This document shows, one piece after another, positions 28,813 through 41,601 of a stretch of 64,000 bases of DNA. A program made the position numbers and the translations under genes. The first letter of the stretch is position 1. Each line of letters starts with the position of its first letter. The notes below the pieces were generated by a model. It had not been told where the DNA came from, did no database searches, and was given only the letters and a program-made list of their open reading frames with translations. Origin of the DNA: Arenibacter nanhaiticus (GTDB taxonomy: Bacteria > Bacteroidota > Bacteroidia > Flavobacteriales > Flavobacteriaceae); NCBI RefSeq assembly GCF_900141935.1, contig NZ_FQYX01000019.1:1-64000 (forward strand), written 5' to 3'.

Positions 28813-29208
28813 ATATGGATATCTATTGTTTTTTTAGCGGTCATACTTCGACTGCCCCCAGTACAGGTAAGTAATTCGCATATTGCCATTCGTCTTTGCG
28901 ACCAGTTTTCGGTCATGCTCAATTCCTACCGTTATTAAAAAATTAAACCTACCTATAACAAATAGTTGTTTCTGTCATAAAGATATCACTCTTTCTTATT
29001 GCAGCAAAAAAAGTATCGACAATAAGTACTTTCTTGGTAGATAATGGTAGAAAAACAGTTTAATTTCGGGAAATTCTATTACTCAATTGCAGTCGAATAT
29101 TAAAATAACAAATCAACACTTTTCAATATCCAAACAACCATTGATTAGCAATAATACTGTGCATTCCCCGCAATACCACAAGAACTCAACAATAAACTAG
29201 CAACAAAA
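28813..29208. other. Divergent intergenic region, 396 bp
   Basis: AT-rich spacer between an AraC gene (minus) and a GH95 remnant (plus). No ORF, RNA gene or perfect palindrome was found. It must carry the promoter of the AraC gene. A near-match to the Bacteroidota -7 box (TTTAATTTCG around 29060) was seen but not trusted. Confidence 0.4.
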
Positions 29209-29489
29209 ATGAACAAATTAAACCCTATTTATTTCGGTGCTCTTATCGGAATATTTCTTTTGTCTTCTTCCGGCCTACTCGCTCAAAAGGGAGAAGAGTT
29301 AAAACTTTGGCACCAAGAGCATGCCAAATCTTGGATGATGCAGGTTTGAACTTCCCTGCTCTCCGGCAAAACACAGACCCTAGACAGGGAACTGCAACCA
29401 TTGGATTAAAATTAGAAAAAAGCAGTAAACCCTATTCACGAACAAATTGTATCGTGTTCATTATACTTAACCAACCCAAGCTAATTTAA
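29209..29489 (+). pseudogene. GH95-like remnant: signal peptide and first residues only
   Basis: An ATG at 29209 opens a 46-codon frame with a clean signal peptide (ending GLLAQ) and then LKLWHQEHAKSWMMQ, which is the start of a mature GH95 domain (compare EIWYAQPASKWMQ in the intact gene at 10086). It stops at TGA 29347-29349, where the family continues with ALPxGNGxLGAM. After it, another frame stays open to 29489 (NFPALRQNTDPRQG) but its origin could not be identified. This is read as a gene truncated by deletion in front of the sulfatase. Confidence 0.6.
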
Positions 29490-29503
29490 ACAAAACATTA
29501 CTG

Positions 29504-31078
29504 ATGGATTTTAAAATTAAAACAGCAGTCCTCCTAATTGTTTTAGCAATTACCAGTTGCTTTGGCCAAAAGACCAAAGAAAAGAACAAACCCAATGTGA
29601 TCCTTATATATGCAGATGATCTTGGTAGAGGGTTGCTTTCTCACGAAGGTCAAAAAATCATTAAGACCCCAAACATTGATAATTTGGCAAAAGAAGGCAT
29701 GCGTTTTGAAAATGCCTACGGGGCTATGCTATGTGCTCCTGCAAGGGCCAGCCTTATTACAGGCTATCACGATGTACACGGAGATCGCTGGAAAATAACA
29801 TCGGGGAATGCGTATGCCAATATTTCCACGGGAAAAATGGATCAGGACGAAATAGCGTTAAAATTAAATAACCAATTAGGTGAAACTGCTGCTAGTGAGG
29901 TGTTTTTGGCCGAGATTTTTAAAAATTCGGGATATAAAACAGCCGAAATCGGAAAGCTCGAGTGGGGATTCTCGGCTACCGACAAGCAAATGAAAAGACA
30001 TGGCTGGGATTATTATTACGGATATTTAGATCATCAGAGGTGCCATGGCTTTTACCCTCCATTCCTATTTGAAAATGGAAACTTGGTAGAAATAAAAGGG
30101 AATACAAGGATCAATAGCGGAAAAAGTAGGGAACTCGAAACAGCGGAAACCTATAATGAGCGCTGGAATATGGAGGGAAAATCGGTCTATTCCCAAAATC
30201 TATTTCTAGAAAAAATAATTGGCTTTATTAATGAAAATAAAGACCGTCCTTTTTTCCTATATCACCCCACCCAATTGCCTCATGGCCCTGTTGCCATTCC
30301 CGAAGTTCATAAGGAATTTGTGAACGATGATAGACTGACGCAAATTGAAAAGGAATATGCCTCCATGGTTAAAATGTTGGATGACCATGTTGGGATTATT
30401 ATGAATGAATTAAAGACATTGGGTATCGATGACAATACCATAGTTGTATTTACTTCCGATAACGGTCATGAAATATACTATTCCCAAGAAGGCAGGATTC
30501 TGAAGCCTGTTAGGAACATGACGTCTGGTGAATTTTTTGACGATATAAACACTAAATTTTATAGTGAAATAGGCGGAGATGTTTTTGATGGAAATGATGG
30601 CATGGCAGGAATCAAAAGGAGTAATTGGGAGGGTGGTGTCCGAGTGCCGTTGCTAGTGCGATGGCCCGGAAAAATTCAACCCGGAACTACCTCCAACACT
30701 TTAGTAGCTAACTATGACTTTATGGCCACCATGGCCGACCTTTTAGAGTATAATACTTTGGAAGGCAAAGATGGTGTTTCCTATCTGCCAGAATTGCTGG
30801 GACACCAAGGAAAAACCCAGGAATATGTGGTGTATTCCTCATTTTTAGGTCCCGCCATTGTAACACATGACGGTTGGAAACTCCGTTACTTTGCCGCTAA
30901 GGATATTTTTCAATTATATTTTCTACCAAATGATTATAGGGAAGAAAACAATATAATTTTAGGCAATGGGGAAAAAGCCAAAGAACTAGAAAGAATTTTG
31001 ACAGAGGAGTGTAACGGAGATCTAAACAATGGTTGGTTTACTTATGGTCGGAATATTTTACCTGCTATTAAATTATAG
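29504..31078 (+). CDS. S1 sulfatase lipoprotein
   Basis: 524 residues with a lipobox at ITSC (Cys19). The active-site motif is Cys77-A-P-A-Arg81 in LCAPARASLITGYHD, with DD at 38-39, FTSDNGHE and a GWKLRYFA substrate-side block. It stands alone on the plus strand after the GH95 remnant, oriented away from the fucose array. It has a slightly different start signature (YADDLGRG) from the other four sulfatases of the window. A formylglycine maturase is needed in trans. Confidence 0.9.
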   Translation: MDFKIKTAVLLIVLAITSCFGQKTKEKNKPNVILIYADDLGRGLLSHEGQKIIKTPNIDNLAKEGMRFENAYGAMLCAPARASLITGYHDVHGDRWKITSGNAYANISTGKMDQDEIALKLNNQLGETAASEVFLAEIFKNSGYKTAEIGKLEWGFSATDKQMKRHGWDYYYGYLDHQRCHGFYPPFLFENGNLVEIKGNTRINSGKSRELETAETYNERWNMEGKSVYSQNLFLEKIIGFINENKDRPFFLYHPTQLPHGPVAIPEVHKEFVNDDRLTQIEKEYASMVKMLDDHVGIIMNELKTLGIDDNTIVVFTSDNGHEIYYSQEGRILKPVRNMTSGEFFDDINTKFYSEIGGDVFDGNDGMAGIKRSNWEGGVRVPLLVRWPGKIQPGTTSNTLVANYDFMATMADLLEYNTLEGKDGVSYLPELLGHQGKTQEYVVYSSFLGPAIVTHDGWKLRYFAAKDIFQLYFLPNDYREENNIILGNGEKAKELERILTEECNGDLNNGWFTYGRNILPAIKL

Positions 31079-31440
31079 AATATTGGTAAGCCCTAAGGGA
31101 TATATAAGTTTATGGGAATAGTCTTCACGGGACGACGACCGAATTTATTCCCAATGCACCCATCCCAATTTTTCATGTGAACATTGTAATAAGGTCCTCA
31201 TTATGGATTACTCTCCTATCGATTTTCTATTTTCTAAATAAAAGAGCACAATCGCCTAAAAAAACACACTAAAAAGGATTAAAAAAAGTTGTTAAACCAA
31301 AACTTTAACACATTCACAAAGAAAGAGCAAAAATCATATTGATAATAGGCTGTTTTTTGGTAGCGTAGCAGCCAATAAGCCCATATCTTGCAATAGAGTT
31401 AAGTGTTTTAATATTACTGTGTCTTTAAATTGTTACAGTT
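31079..31440. other. Non-coding DNA after the sulfatase
   Basis: AT-rich, no ORF or RNA gene recognised. It leads into the structured candidate RNA at 31448-31544. Confidence 0.4.
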
Positions 31441-31447
31441 ATATAAC

Positions 31448-31544
31448 GGGGGGCATAGACATAAAACATTGGTTCTATGCAGCCCACAAAAATGTTGAGT
31501 TAGTTTTTTTTAAACCCGGAAAATAGTAGTTTTCCGGGTTTTTT
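31448..31544 (+). ncRNA. Candidate structured small RNA or 3' UTR
   Basis: A first stem-loop pairs GCATAGA (31453-31459) with TCTATGC (31474-31480), extended by GGG/CCC with a small bulge, and is followed 30 bases later by a strong intrinsic terminator. No coding frame fits. It may be an independent sRNA or the processed 3' end of the sulfatase mRNA 370 bases upstream; no promoter could be assigned. Confidence 0.3.
31512..31544 (+). terminator. Intrinsic terminator
   Basis: Perfect 12-bp stem: AAACCCGGAAAA (31512-31523), loop TAGTAG, TTTTCCGGGTTT (31530-31541), then a run of T. A U-rich tract also precedes it, so it could work in both directions. Confidence 0.8.
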
Positions 31545-31645
31545 ATGGACAATGAGAACCGACCTATGTCCTATTCAAACAAAACTTGTAGGCACTATAA
31601 TCAAGTCGGTCCTACTCCTAATTCCAATAGCCCTCGTCATACTAA

Positions 31646-31729
31646 TTTGGGCGTTCCCTCCTTCGTCGGGCGGGCCCTTGGCTATATCCCTTACTGCGCT
31701 GCGGGGATGCCGCCGCGGTCCCTAACGCG
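31646..31729 (-). repeat. REP-like palindromic repeat, copy A
   Basis: 84-bp unit. In its forward sense (minus strand) it begins GCGTTAGGGACCG and ends GGGAACGCCC, with an inner ATCCC/GGGAT stem and an outer GCGTT/AACGC stem. It matches copy B at 52298-52380 over nearly its full length, and copies C and D more loosely. It forms an inverted pair with copy D. Confidence 0.75.
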
Positions 31730-31870
31730 TTCTCCCGTGATTATGCAGCAACTTGTTAATACACCTAATCTTCTAAAACCACAGTCCCCAAAAATAAAAT
31801 ATCCGTGGATCAACCCCTTTATGATCCCAACACCACCATAAAAAGTACGGGTAACTTTCTTGTAGTTTTT

Positions 31871-31961
31871 GCGTTAAGGATTGGAGTGAAAAGCCCACAG
31901 TATTGCCCTAGCAATACGAGGACTTGCAGCGGAAAGCCTGACGGCCCTAGCCGGAACGCCC
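31871..31961 (+). repeat. REP-like palindromic repeat, copy D
   Basis: 91-bp unit running from GCGTTAAGGATTG to GGAACGCCC, with CAGCGGAAAG in its second half, as in copy C. Its central hairpin is GTATTGC-CCTA-GCAATAC (31900-31917). That hairpin differs in sequence from the other copies but is again perfectly paired. Confidence 0.65.
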
Positions 31962-32150
31962 ACACCTAATTCCTAGGAAAAGAACACCCGGTTCCTAAAC
32001 CCCTTCTTCTGTAAAAAAGGGCCAATTAGCTTCGGAAACGCCTTATTTGTGGTACCTTGTCCTTCCTAATCTTTTTTAAACCATGGCTTATTTCCCAAAG
32101 CTCATTGCCAAAAAAGGCGATTTTTAAGGGAATATTTTAAATTTTAATTG
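31962..32150. other. Spacer upstream of the pseudouridine synthase
   Basis: No gene. It should contain the promoter of the RluA-type gene; no clear element was recognised. Confidence 0.35.
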
Positions 32151-33023
32151 ATGTTGCCCACAGAAACCCATAGCGTGCCCTTGCAAGAAAAACCTATACG
32201 TTTACAAGACTATGGGGCAGGGATTTTTACCAAGACCCCCACCAAATCGGCCTTAAAAAAAGCCCTGAAAAAAGAATTGATATCCGTGGATGGGAAAATT
32301 GCGACCACCGCAACTTTTTTATACGGCCATGAGGTCATCATCTTTAGGGAACCTCCTAGCCTTGCGCCCAAAAAAACCTTGGTCTTCCCTTTAGAAGTAG
32401 TGTACCAGGACGATTATTTGGCCGTGATTTATAAACCAGCGGGTATTTTAACCAGTGGGAATAAATTTATTACCGTGGCCAATGCCTTGGCGCAAAACCT
32501 CCACAGCAGCACCCAAGAAGATAAGATATCGCCCCGACCGGCACATCGATTAGATTACCCTACCACAGGGCTTTTACTTATAGGAAAAACGAATACGGCC
32601 CTTGCCGCTTTGCACCAGCTTTTTGAACATAAAACCATTGCCAAGACTTATTTTGCGGTTGCCATAGGCGCCATGAAAACACAAGGAACTATACAGGAGC
32701 CCGTAGACGGTAAAATGGCCATTTCTTCTTATGAAGTACTAAAAACAGTGCCTTCGGAAAGGTTTCAGTGGTTGAATTTGGTAAAATTATCGCCAAAAAC
32801 AGGAAGAAGACATCAATTGCGGAAACATTTGGCTTCCTTGAACAACCCTATTTTAGGAGATAAGGAATACGGAACCGAACCCTTGATCCTCAACGGAAAA
32901 GGCCTGTACCTGCACGCGTATTCCTTAACCTTTACACATCCGTTTAGCCAAGAAAAAATGACTTTTACCAAAGCGCTGCCCTCAAAATTCACCAAGCTGT
33001 TTCCCGATTATGGGGGATTTTAA
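32151..33023 (+). CDS. RluA-family 23S rRNA pseudouridine synthase
   Basis: 290 residues from the ATG at 32151 (a TTG directly before it is less likely). A short S4-like RNA-binding part (about 25-70) precedes the synthase domain. The catalytic motif is HRLD (132-135, Asp135) followed by YPTTGLLLIGKT, then KTYFAVAIG and GRRHQLRKHLASL. It converts uridine to pseudouridine in rRNA or tRNA. The exact target is not clear. Its stop lies 16 bp from that of the convergent deacylase gene. It appears to be a housekeeping gene between accessory blocks. Confidence 0.88.
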   Translation: MLPTETHSVPLQEKPIRLQDYGAGIFTKTPTKSALKKALKKELISVDGKIATTATFLYGHEVIIFREPPSLAPKKTLVFPLEVVYQDDYLAVIYKPAGILTSGNKFITVANALAQNLHSSTQEDKISPRPAHRLDYPTTGLLLIGKTNTALAALHQLFEHKTIAKTYFAVAIGAMKTQGTIQEPVDGKMAISSYEVLKTVPSERFQWLNLVKLSPKTGRRHQLRKHLASLNNPILGDKEYGTEPLILNGKGLYLHAYSLTFTHPFSQEKMTFTKALPSKFTKLFPDYGGF

Positions 33024-33039
33024 GTTGGCAATCATGCTT

Positions 33040-34041
33040 TTATTCTTGGGAAATATGAAAAATGGCATCGCCCTGATTAACGATGGGAGATTGATTGATA
33101 CATATAATATAGCCGTCATTCACCGCTTTTATACTGCGCTCAAAGTTGCCAAAGGGGTCGGACACACTCCCTAAAACATCGCCTTTTTTCACCTTGCTTC
33201 CCAAGGCAATATAGGGGTGGAACATGCCTGAATATTTTGCCCTTACCCATTGTGACTTCTTGATGGTCACCGGATTTTTTGCCTTTGCCTCCATTAGGCC
33301 TAGCTCTTGGGTAAAATCTCTCATTCCCAAATGGTCCATTACCCTCAGGGCCCCTGCGATTCCGTTTTGTGTAACCCCCTTGTCAATATCCAAGGATTTC
33401 CCTCCTTCGAAGAGCAATACTTTTTTCCCCATTTTGGCCAGGGCTTCCCGAAACGATTTTTCTCTGGTATTCGCGAGCATCACAAAGGGGGCCCCAAATA
33501 CCTTTGCCAGCTCCATACTTTCTTCATCGTCCTTATTTATCCTAGTTTGCGGCGCATTAAATCGGCTATCTGCTCCCGTGTGATAGTCGATACAATAATC
33601 GACCATCGGGGCTATTTCTTTCATAATATGATACGCAAACCTACTGGCCAAGGAACCACGTGGACTCCCAGGAAAGACTCTATTGAGGTCTCTCCCATCG
33701 GGGAACTGCCTCGTTTGGTTCAGGAAACCGAAAATATTGACCACCGGCATGCAAATGACCGTTCCGCAAAGCGGTCTATTGTATTTTTTGGAAATCAGTT
33801 GTCGAACAATCTCTACCCCGTTCACTTCATTCCCATGGATGCCCCCCGTTATCAATAACACGGGACCCGGTTTTTTACCTCGTTGCACAATAATGGGAAC
33901 TTCAATTTTGGTTCCTGTATGCAATTTGGCGATATCCAAACTCAGCAATAACCCTTTCCCGGGCGAAACGGTTTGCCCCAATAATTCGAATTTACTATTT
34001 GGCATTTCTTTTCTTTTAGTAAGCTGACTATCTTTCAACAT
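33040..34041 (-). CDS. AspA/AstE-type zinc deacylase (M14 family)
   Basis: 333 residues from ATG 34041 (an ATG at 34005, MPNSKFELLG, is also possible). Zinc ligands are His69 and Glu72 (GGIHGNE) and His154 (IDYHTG), with DLNRVFPG (118-125). The C-terminal part (about 255-330) is a beta-barrel of the biotinyl/lipoyl-like type (AKYSGMFHP, VKKGDVLGSVSDPFG). Relatives remove acyl groups from amino acids; those with this C-terminal domain often accompany a RimK-type ligase, which is not seen here. The precise substrate is unknown. Confidence 0.8.
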   Translation of the reverse strand: MLKDSQLTKRKEMPNSKFELLGQTVSPGKGLLLSLDIAKLHTGTKIEVPIIVQRGKKPGPVLLITGGIHGNEVNGVEIVRQLISKKYNRPLCGTVICMPVVNIFGFLNQTRQFPDGRDLNRVFPGSPRGSLASRFAYHIMKEIAPMVDYCIDYHTGADSRFNAPQTRINKDDEESMELAKVFGAPFVMLANTREKSFREALAKMGKKVLLFEGGKSLDIDKGVTQNGIAGALRVMDHLGMRDFTQELGLMEAKAKNPVTIKKSQWVRAKYSGMFHPYIALGSKVKKGDVLGSVSDPFGNFERSIKAVNDGYIICINQSPIVNQGDAIFHISQE

Positions 34042-34245
34042 TGTTTTTGGGCATAGTTTTTTCAGTTAAAACCAAAGGTGAATATAGCTTTTATATCAAT
34101 CTCTAAAACACAGGGTCATAAATCTATTCGGTTCTTTTTTCATCGCTGTATTCTACCAACTATTGGCTGTCCTTATCTATTTACAGACTAATATTATTCC
34201 TTCCCAACATATTATTTATCTTTAAGGACATCCAATTACAATATT

Positions 34246-35154
34246 ATGAAATCAATTGTATTCCTTTTAACCTTTTTCTGTTCCATGCACCACTACTCCC
34301 AAAATACTGCTTTGCCCTTATGGCCCAATAAAATTCCGAATTCCCAGGAAAGTGGGGAAGAAGAAATAGTGATCAGCGAAGATATTATCAGAATCTCCAA
34401 AGTCCAGAACCCAACTATAGAGGTATATCTCCCCGCGAAAAAAATAGCCACCGGACAGGCGGTACTGATTTTCCCGGGAGGAGGCTACCAGATTTTGGCC
34501 TATGATTGGGAAGGAACCGATTTTGCCAAATTACTCAATTCCAAGGGCATTGCCGGCATCGTGGTAAAATACCGTTTGCCAAATTCCAAATCGGTTACGG
34601 AAAAACATAAGGTACCGCTGCAAGATGCGCAACGGGCCATACGTTTGGTACGCTCCATGGCCAAGGAATGGAATATTTCACCAGACAACATTGGAATTTT
34701 GGGTTTTTCCGCAGGAGGTCATTTAGCGGCTACCTTGGGCACTCGTTACAATGAAGAAGTATATGCAAAAACGGATGCTATTGACCAAGAAAGTGCACGC
34801 CCAAATTTTATGGCCTTAATTTATCCGGTGATCAGCATGGCCGCGCCCCATACCCACCAAGGATCAAAAACAGCTTTGTTGGGAGAAGCCCCCAGCCAAG
34901 GCCTAACAGCCCATTTTTCTAATGAACTACATGTCAACAGGGATACCCCGCCTACCTTTTTGGTACATGCCAATGATGATGCAGCGGTACCTGTAGAAAA
35001 TAGCCTGCTCTTTTATACGGCTCTTAGGAAATATAATATCCCTTCAGAAATACATATCTACCCTTTTGGCGGCCATGGCTTTGCCTTAGGATTAAGCAAT
35101 GATCACCTCGCTAGTTGGACCAAACAATGGATAGGCTGGTTGTCTAACCTATAA
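34246..35154 (+). CDS. Secreted alpha/beta hydrolase, acetyl esterase type
   Basis: 302 residues with a signal peptide (about 1-18). Oxyanion-hole stretch FPGGGY (76-81), nucleophile GFSAGG (Ser155), HANDDAAVP (acid) and GGHGF (base) form a full triad. It resembles the esterases that deacetylate xylan or other plant and algal glycans and are common in Bacteroidota. It is a single plus-strand gene ending in a bidirectional terminator shared with the convergent GH2 gene. Confidence 0.82.
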   Translation: MKSIVFLLTFFCSMHHYSQNTALPLWPNKIPNSQESGEEEIVISEDIIRISKVQNPTIEVYLPAKKIATGQAVLIFPGGGYQILAYDWEGTDFAKLLNSKGIAGIVVKYRLPNSKSVTEKHKVPLQDAQRAIRLVRSMAKEWNISPDNIGILGFSAGGHLAATLGTRYNEEVYAKTDAIDQESARPNFMALIYPVISMAAPHTHQGSKTALLGEAPSQGLTAHFSNELHVNRDTPPTFLVHANDDAAVPVENSLLFYTALRKYNIPSEIHIYPFGGHGFALGLSNDHLASWTKQWIGWLSNL

Positions 35155-35180
35155 CAGCTTTTAGCGGTACAAACCCAATA

Positions 35181-35230
35181 AAAAAGGGTGCTTTTTCTTG
35201 GCTGTTCAAAGCTAAGAAAGCACCCTTTTT
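35181..35230. terminator. Bidirectional terminator between esterase and GH2 genes
   Basis: AAAAAGGGTGCTTT (35181-35194) pairs with AAAGCACCCTTTTT (35217-35230), with TTGGC/GCTAA in the upper stem. A tracts and T tracts flank both sides, so it can end transcripts from both directions. Confidence 0.8.
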
Positions 35231-35258
35231 GGTTTGCTGTTCTAATGAAACTGTATCC

Positions 35259-38402
<3,144 letters not shown>

Positions 38403-38478
38403 TTATTTAAATGGTCGGTTAGTCAAAATATGGTTTGGTAATTTTACCGATAAGCCTGCTTTTAACTATTAGGCAAAT

Positions 38479-38526
38479 CTCCTCCCAAGGTACTGCCCAT
38501 TAATTGACACAGCTTTTCGGGAGGAG
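38479..38526 (-). terminator. Possible terminator after the three-domain fusion
   Basis: CTCCTCCC (38479-38486) pairs with GGGAGGAG (38519-38526) just after the stop codon of the fusion gene. A T tract is lacking, so this may be an mRNA-stabilising hairpin. Confidence 0.3.
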
Positions 38527-38536
38527 GTATTTGTTC

Positions 38537-41500
38537 TTATAATTGCATAAAGTCCTCTGCTAAAATTTTTCTCAGGTATACTACCAGCTCTTCGGCATTT
38601 TCCTTGGTAAAAACTATCGGTGGCTTAATTTTCAGCACGTTGTGATCGGGACCATCGGTACTCATTAAAATACCGTGGTCTTTCATACGGTTGGCCAAAT
38701 AATCGGTCTGTTCTCCCAAGGGTTCCATATTGGCAGTCACCAATTCGATCCCCAGGAACAACCCTTGCCCACGTACATCTCCTATAATGGGGAATTCTGC
38801 CGCCAATTGGCGCAGTTCTTCTTTTAAAAATTCGCCCACCTTAAGGGCGTTCTCTTGTAGCTTTTCGCGTTTTACCACCCGTAGTACTGCTGCCCCTATG
38901 GCACAGGACACCGGATTGCCCCCAAAAGTGTTAAAATATTCCATTCCGTTGGCAAATTTTTCGGCCACTTCCGGAGTACATGCTACTGCTGCCAGCGGAT
39001 GTCCATTGCCCAAAGGCTTCCCTATGGTCACAATATCGGGGATGACATTATGTAATTGAAAGCCCCAAAAGGTTTTCCCCATACGGCCACAACCTACCTG
39101 TACCTCATCGGAAATACAAAGCCCCCCTGCTTCCCGTACGATCTGGTAGGCTTGGTTTAAAAATCCTTCCGGCAATTCTATCTGTCCGCCGCAGCTAATT
39201 ATGGGTTCTATAATAAAGGCACCGACATTCCGGCCTTTAGCCTGAATTTTTTCGAGTTGTTTTTTCACTTCCCCGGCATATTTATCTGCGGTATGATCGC
39301 CTCTGTATTTTCCTCTAAAGGCATCGGGAAGCGGAAAAATATGGGTGTGTTCCGGGGCGCCCTGTCCTCCTTTCCCATCGAACTTATAGGAGCTGATATC
39401 GATGCACATATTGGAATTGCCATGGTAGCCCACTTCAGAGGCGATAATATCGCGCTCTCCCGTTGCCGCCTTCACCATTCGTATGGCCAATTCATTGGCC
39501 TCACTGCCCGAATTCACAAAATGGAGCACGCTCAATTCTGGGGGCAGGGTTTCTAAGAGCTCCTTGGCCAATTCGTTAATATTTTCGTGCAAATAGCGAC
39601 TGTTGGTATTGATCAGGGCCATCTGCTCCTGCCCTGCCGTTACCACTGCCGGGTGTTCGTGGCCCACATGGGCCACATTATTGACGGTATCCAGATACTT
39701 TCTCCCATACTGGTCCATCAGGTATTGCCCAGCCCCACGCACCATTTTTATGGGCACTTTGTACTGAAGGCTTAAACTTTTACCCAAATGTTTCTTTCTA
39801 TAAGCGATAATATCGTCATTGGAGAGGCTCGTGTCTTCTGCCAAGGCCTTGGATTGGAACAATAGGTTAGGATCTGGACAAATACTTGCCCAAACGGCAC
39901 GTTGGTTAAAATAGGCTACTCCCGGATAATCATCGGTAAAATCAAAGAGAGAAAGCATCAGTTGAAAATGAAGGTGCGGCACCCAATTTCCGTTTTCGGA
40001 CGCATTCCCCAATGTGCCTATAAGCTCGCCCGCCTTTAGGTGGGAGCCCATTGTATGTCGGGTAGCAGTAGCTACCGACAAATGTCCGTATAGCGAGTAA
40101 AACTCCAATGCTCCCTCTTGGTGTTTTAAAATCACCATGCCACCGTATTCCTTATCGCCGGCATTGTTTACGGCACATACCACTTCCCCATCGAACAAGG
40201 CGTGTACAGGGGTTTCTGCAGGCAACCAAAAATCGACCCCTAAGTGGATAGACCTGCTTTCGCGGCCTTTGTTCCCTATTTTATCATAGGAAGAAGTCGT
40301 GTATATAGGACGAGGTTCCAAATACCCTCCAGCCAATATTTTGGTAGGGTGTTCCCCCTGTAATTTGTTGATTTTGTATTGAAAATAATCCAGATCGTTA
40401 AAATCCTTTTCATGGCCCATCCAGGTACTGGAAACACTGAGGTCTACCCCATGGATTTCGTTGGCTCCGATACTAGGAAAGAGTTGTTCTAGAGAAAAAA
40501 CATTCTTTTTGGTCCATTGGGAAAATTGTTCTTCTTTGGGGTGGGCGCTATACCCACAGGCCTCCCTAAAACTATAATGGGCAAAATCGGCATTGATACG
40601 GCGCCATTTTTTTAGTACTTCCCAAGCCGGTTTTTCACTGATAAGCAGGTAGGTATTATCTGGTTCTTCTATTTTATTGATGGCCGATTTGGTCACCGAA
40701 ATCACCAATCGCATGGCAATGGCCATATATAAATACTCCAGTTCGCCTTCTTCTAGGGCAAATTCCCGGTGGTAACCCTGTACGATAGGCAAGGCTGCTT
40801 CCAAAGGGTCGTTGTGGTGCATGATGGTATAGGCGCAGGCAACAGCGAGGTCGTTGATGATCTGGGTGTATACGGCATCGCCAAAATCGATGGCCGAAAC
40901 CACCTTGGGGGCAAGCAGCTCTTCGGACACAATAACGTTATTGTCATTGGCGTCGTTATGTACTACGGCCTTCCTCAATTGGGAATAGCTGGGTTGTGCC
41001 TTTAAAAACAGCTCCTGATAATAGGAAACAATCTCTTTTTCCTTTCCCTCAAAAAGATGGAGATGCCCAGTAGTCCAATGCCCTTGGGCCACGTCCCAAA
41101 CGAATTCGCGATGGGCCTCGGGATGGTCAAAACCCTGCAAGGCTTGGGTAAGCCTGCCGCAATGTTCTCCTAGGCTATAGCGCAAATCGTCCAATTGCGG
41201 ATTTACGCCGCTCCAAACCCGTCCCGAAATCCAGGACAATAGGCGTACTTTCCGCAATTGGCCATAATCGTCCTTAATTTCTGAAATGGGGTTCCCTTCC
41301 ATATCGGTAATGACCCTAGGAGAAATTATATCCTTTCCATGTTTAGCGGCGTATTGTAATAATTGCTGCTGAAAATCCAGATAATTTTCATCTTCCCCAG
41401 GGCGCGATACTTTAAGAATATAGGCCGTTCCCTCCTTGGAATCGATCTTAAAATTAAAATCTATTTCCCCAGGAAGGGGTTTTGCCTTCCCTTGTATATT

Positions 41501-41572
41501 AAAAACTTCCAAGGCTATTTCTTGGGCCTTTTCTGTGGTTATGAGTAAATTGCTATAGTTCATTAAACACAT
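38537..41572 (-). CDS. APH-type kinase / M23 peptidase / class III PLP enzyme fusion
   Basis: 1011 residues, no signal peptide. Domain 1 (about 10-340) is an aminoglycoside phosphotransferase-like kinase: HNDANDNN (205-212) and DFGD (229-232). Domain 2 (about 400-560) is an M23/LytM fold with both metal motifs: His443 and Asp447 (HLGVD) and His533-Leu-His535. Domain 3 (about 590-1005) is a class III aminotransferase fold of the AGXT2L type: NSGSEANE (687-694) and PLP lysine 852 (IGKPLGNG). Animal counterparts of domains 1 and 3 are 5-hydroxylysine kinase and phospholyase, so phosphorylation then elimination of an amino alcohol or hydroxy amino acid is plausible. Confidence 0.85.
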   Translation of the reverse strand: MCLMNYSNLLITTEKAQEIALEVFNIQGKAKPLPGEIDFNFKIDSKEGTAYILKVSRPGEDENYLDFQQQLLQYAAKHGKDIISPRVITDMEGNPISEIKDDYGQLRKVRLLSWISGRVWSGVNPQLDDLRYSLGEHCGRLTQALQGFDHPEAHREFVWDVAQGHWTTGHLHLFEGKEKEIVSYYQELFLKAQPSYSQLRKAVVHNDANDNNVIVSEELLAPKVVSAIDFGDAVYTQIINDLAVACAYTIMHHNDPLEAALPIVQGYHREFALEEGELEYLYMAIAMRLVISVTKSAINKIEEPDNTYLLISEKPAWEVLKKWRRINADFAHYSFREACGYSAHPKEEQFSQWTKKNVFSLEQLFPSIGANEIHGVDLSVSSTWMGHEKDFNDLDYFQYKINKLQGEHPTKILAGGYLEPRPIYTTSSYDKIGNKGRESRSIHLGVDFWLPAETPVHALFDGEVVCAVNNAGDKEYGGMVILKHQEGALEFYSLYGHLSVATATRHTMGSHLKAGELIGTLGNASENGNWVPHLHFQLMLSLFDFTDDYPGVAYFNQRAVWASICPDPNLLFQSKALAEDTSLSNDDIIAYRKKHLGKSLSLQYKVPIKMVRGAGQYLMDQYGRKYLDTVNNVAHVGHEHPAVVTAGQEQMALINTNSRYLHENINELAKELLETLPPELSVLHFVNSGSEANELAIRMVKAATGERDIIASEVGYHGNSNMCIDISSYKFDGKGGQGAPEHTHIFPLPDAFRGKYRGDHTADKYAGEVKKQLEKIQAKGRNVGAFIIEPIISCGGQIELPEGFLNQAYQIVREAGGLCISDEVQVGCGRMGKTFWGFQLHNVIPDIVTIGKPLGNGHPLAAVACTPEVAEKFANGMEYFNTFGGNPVSCAIGAAVLRVVKREKLQENALKVGEFLKEELRQLAAEFPIIGDVRGQGLFLGIELVTANMEPLGEQTDYLANRMKDHGILMSTDGPDHNVLKIKPPIVFTKENAEELVVYLRKILAEDFMQL

Positions 41573-41601
41573 TTTTTTATTGGTAATCTACTTTTCTGTC
41601 C

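Noticed and set aside
31545-31841. 98-residue plus-strand open frame
   Set aside because: It begins in the tail of a terminator and runs through REP-like copy A; the repeat explains the open frame.
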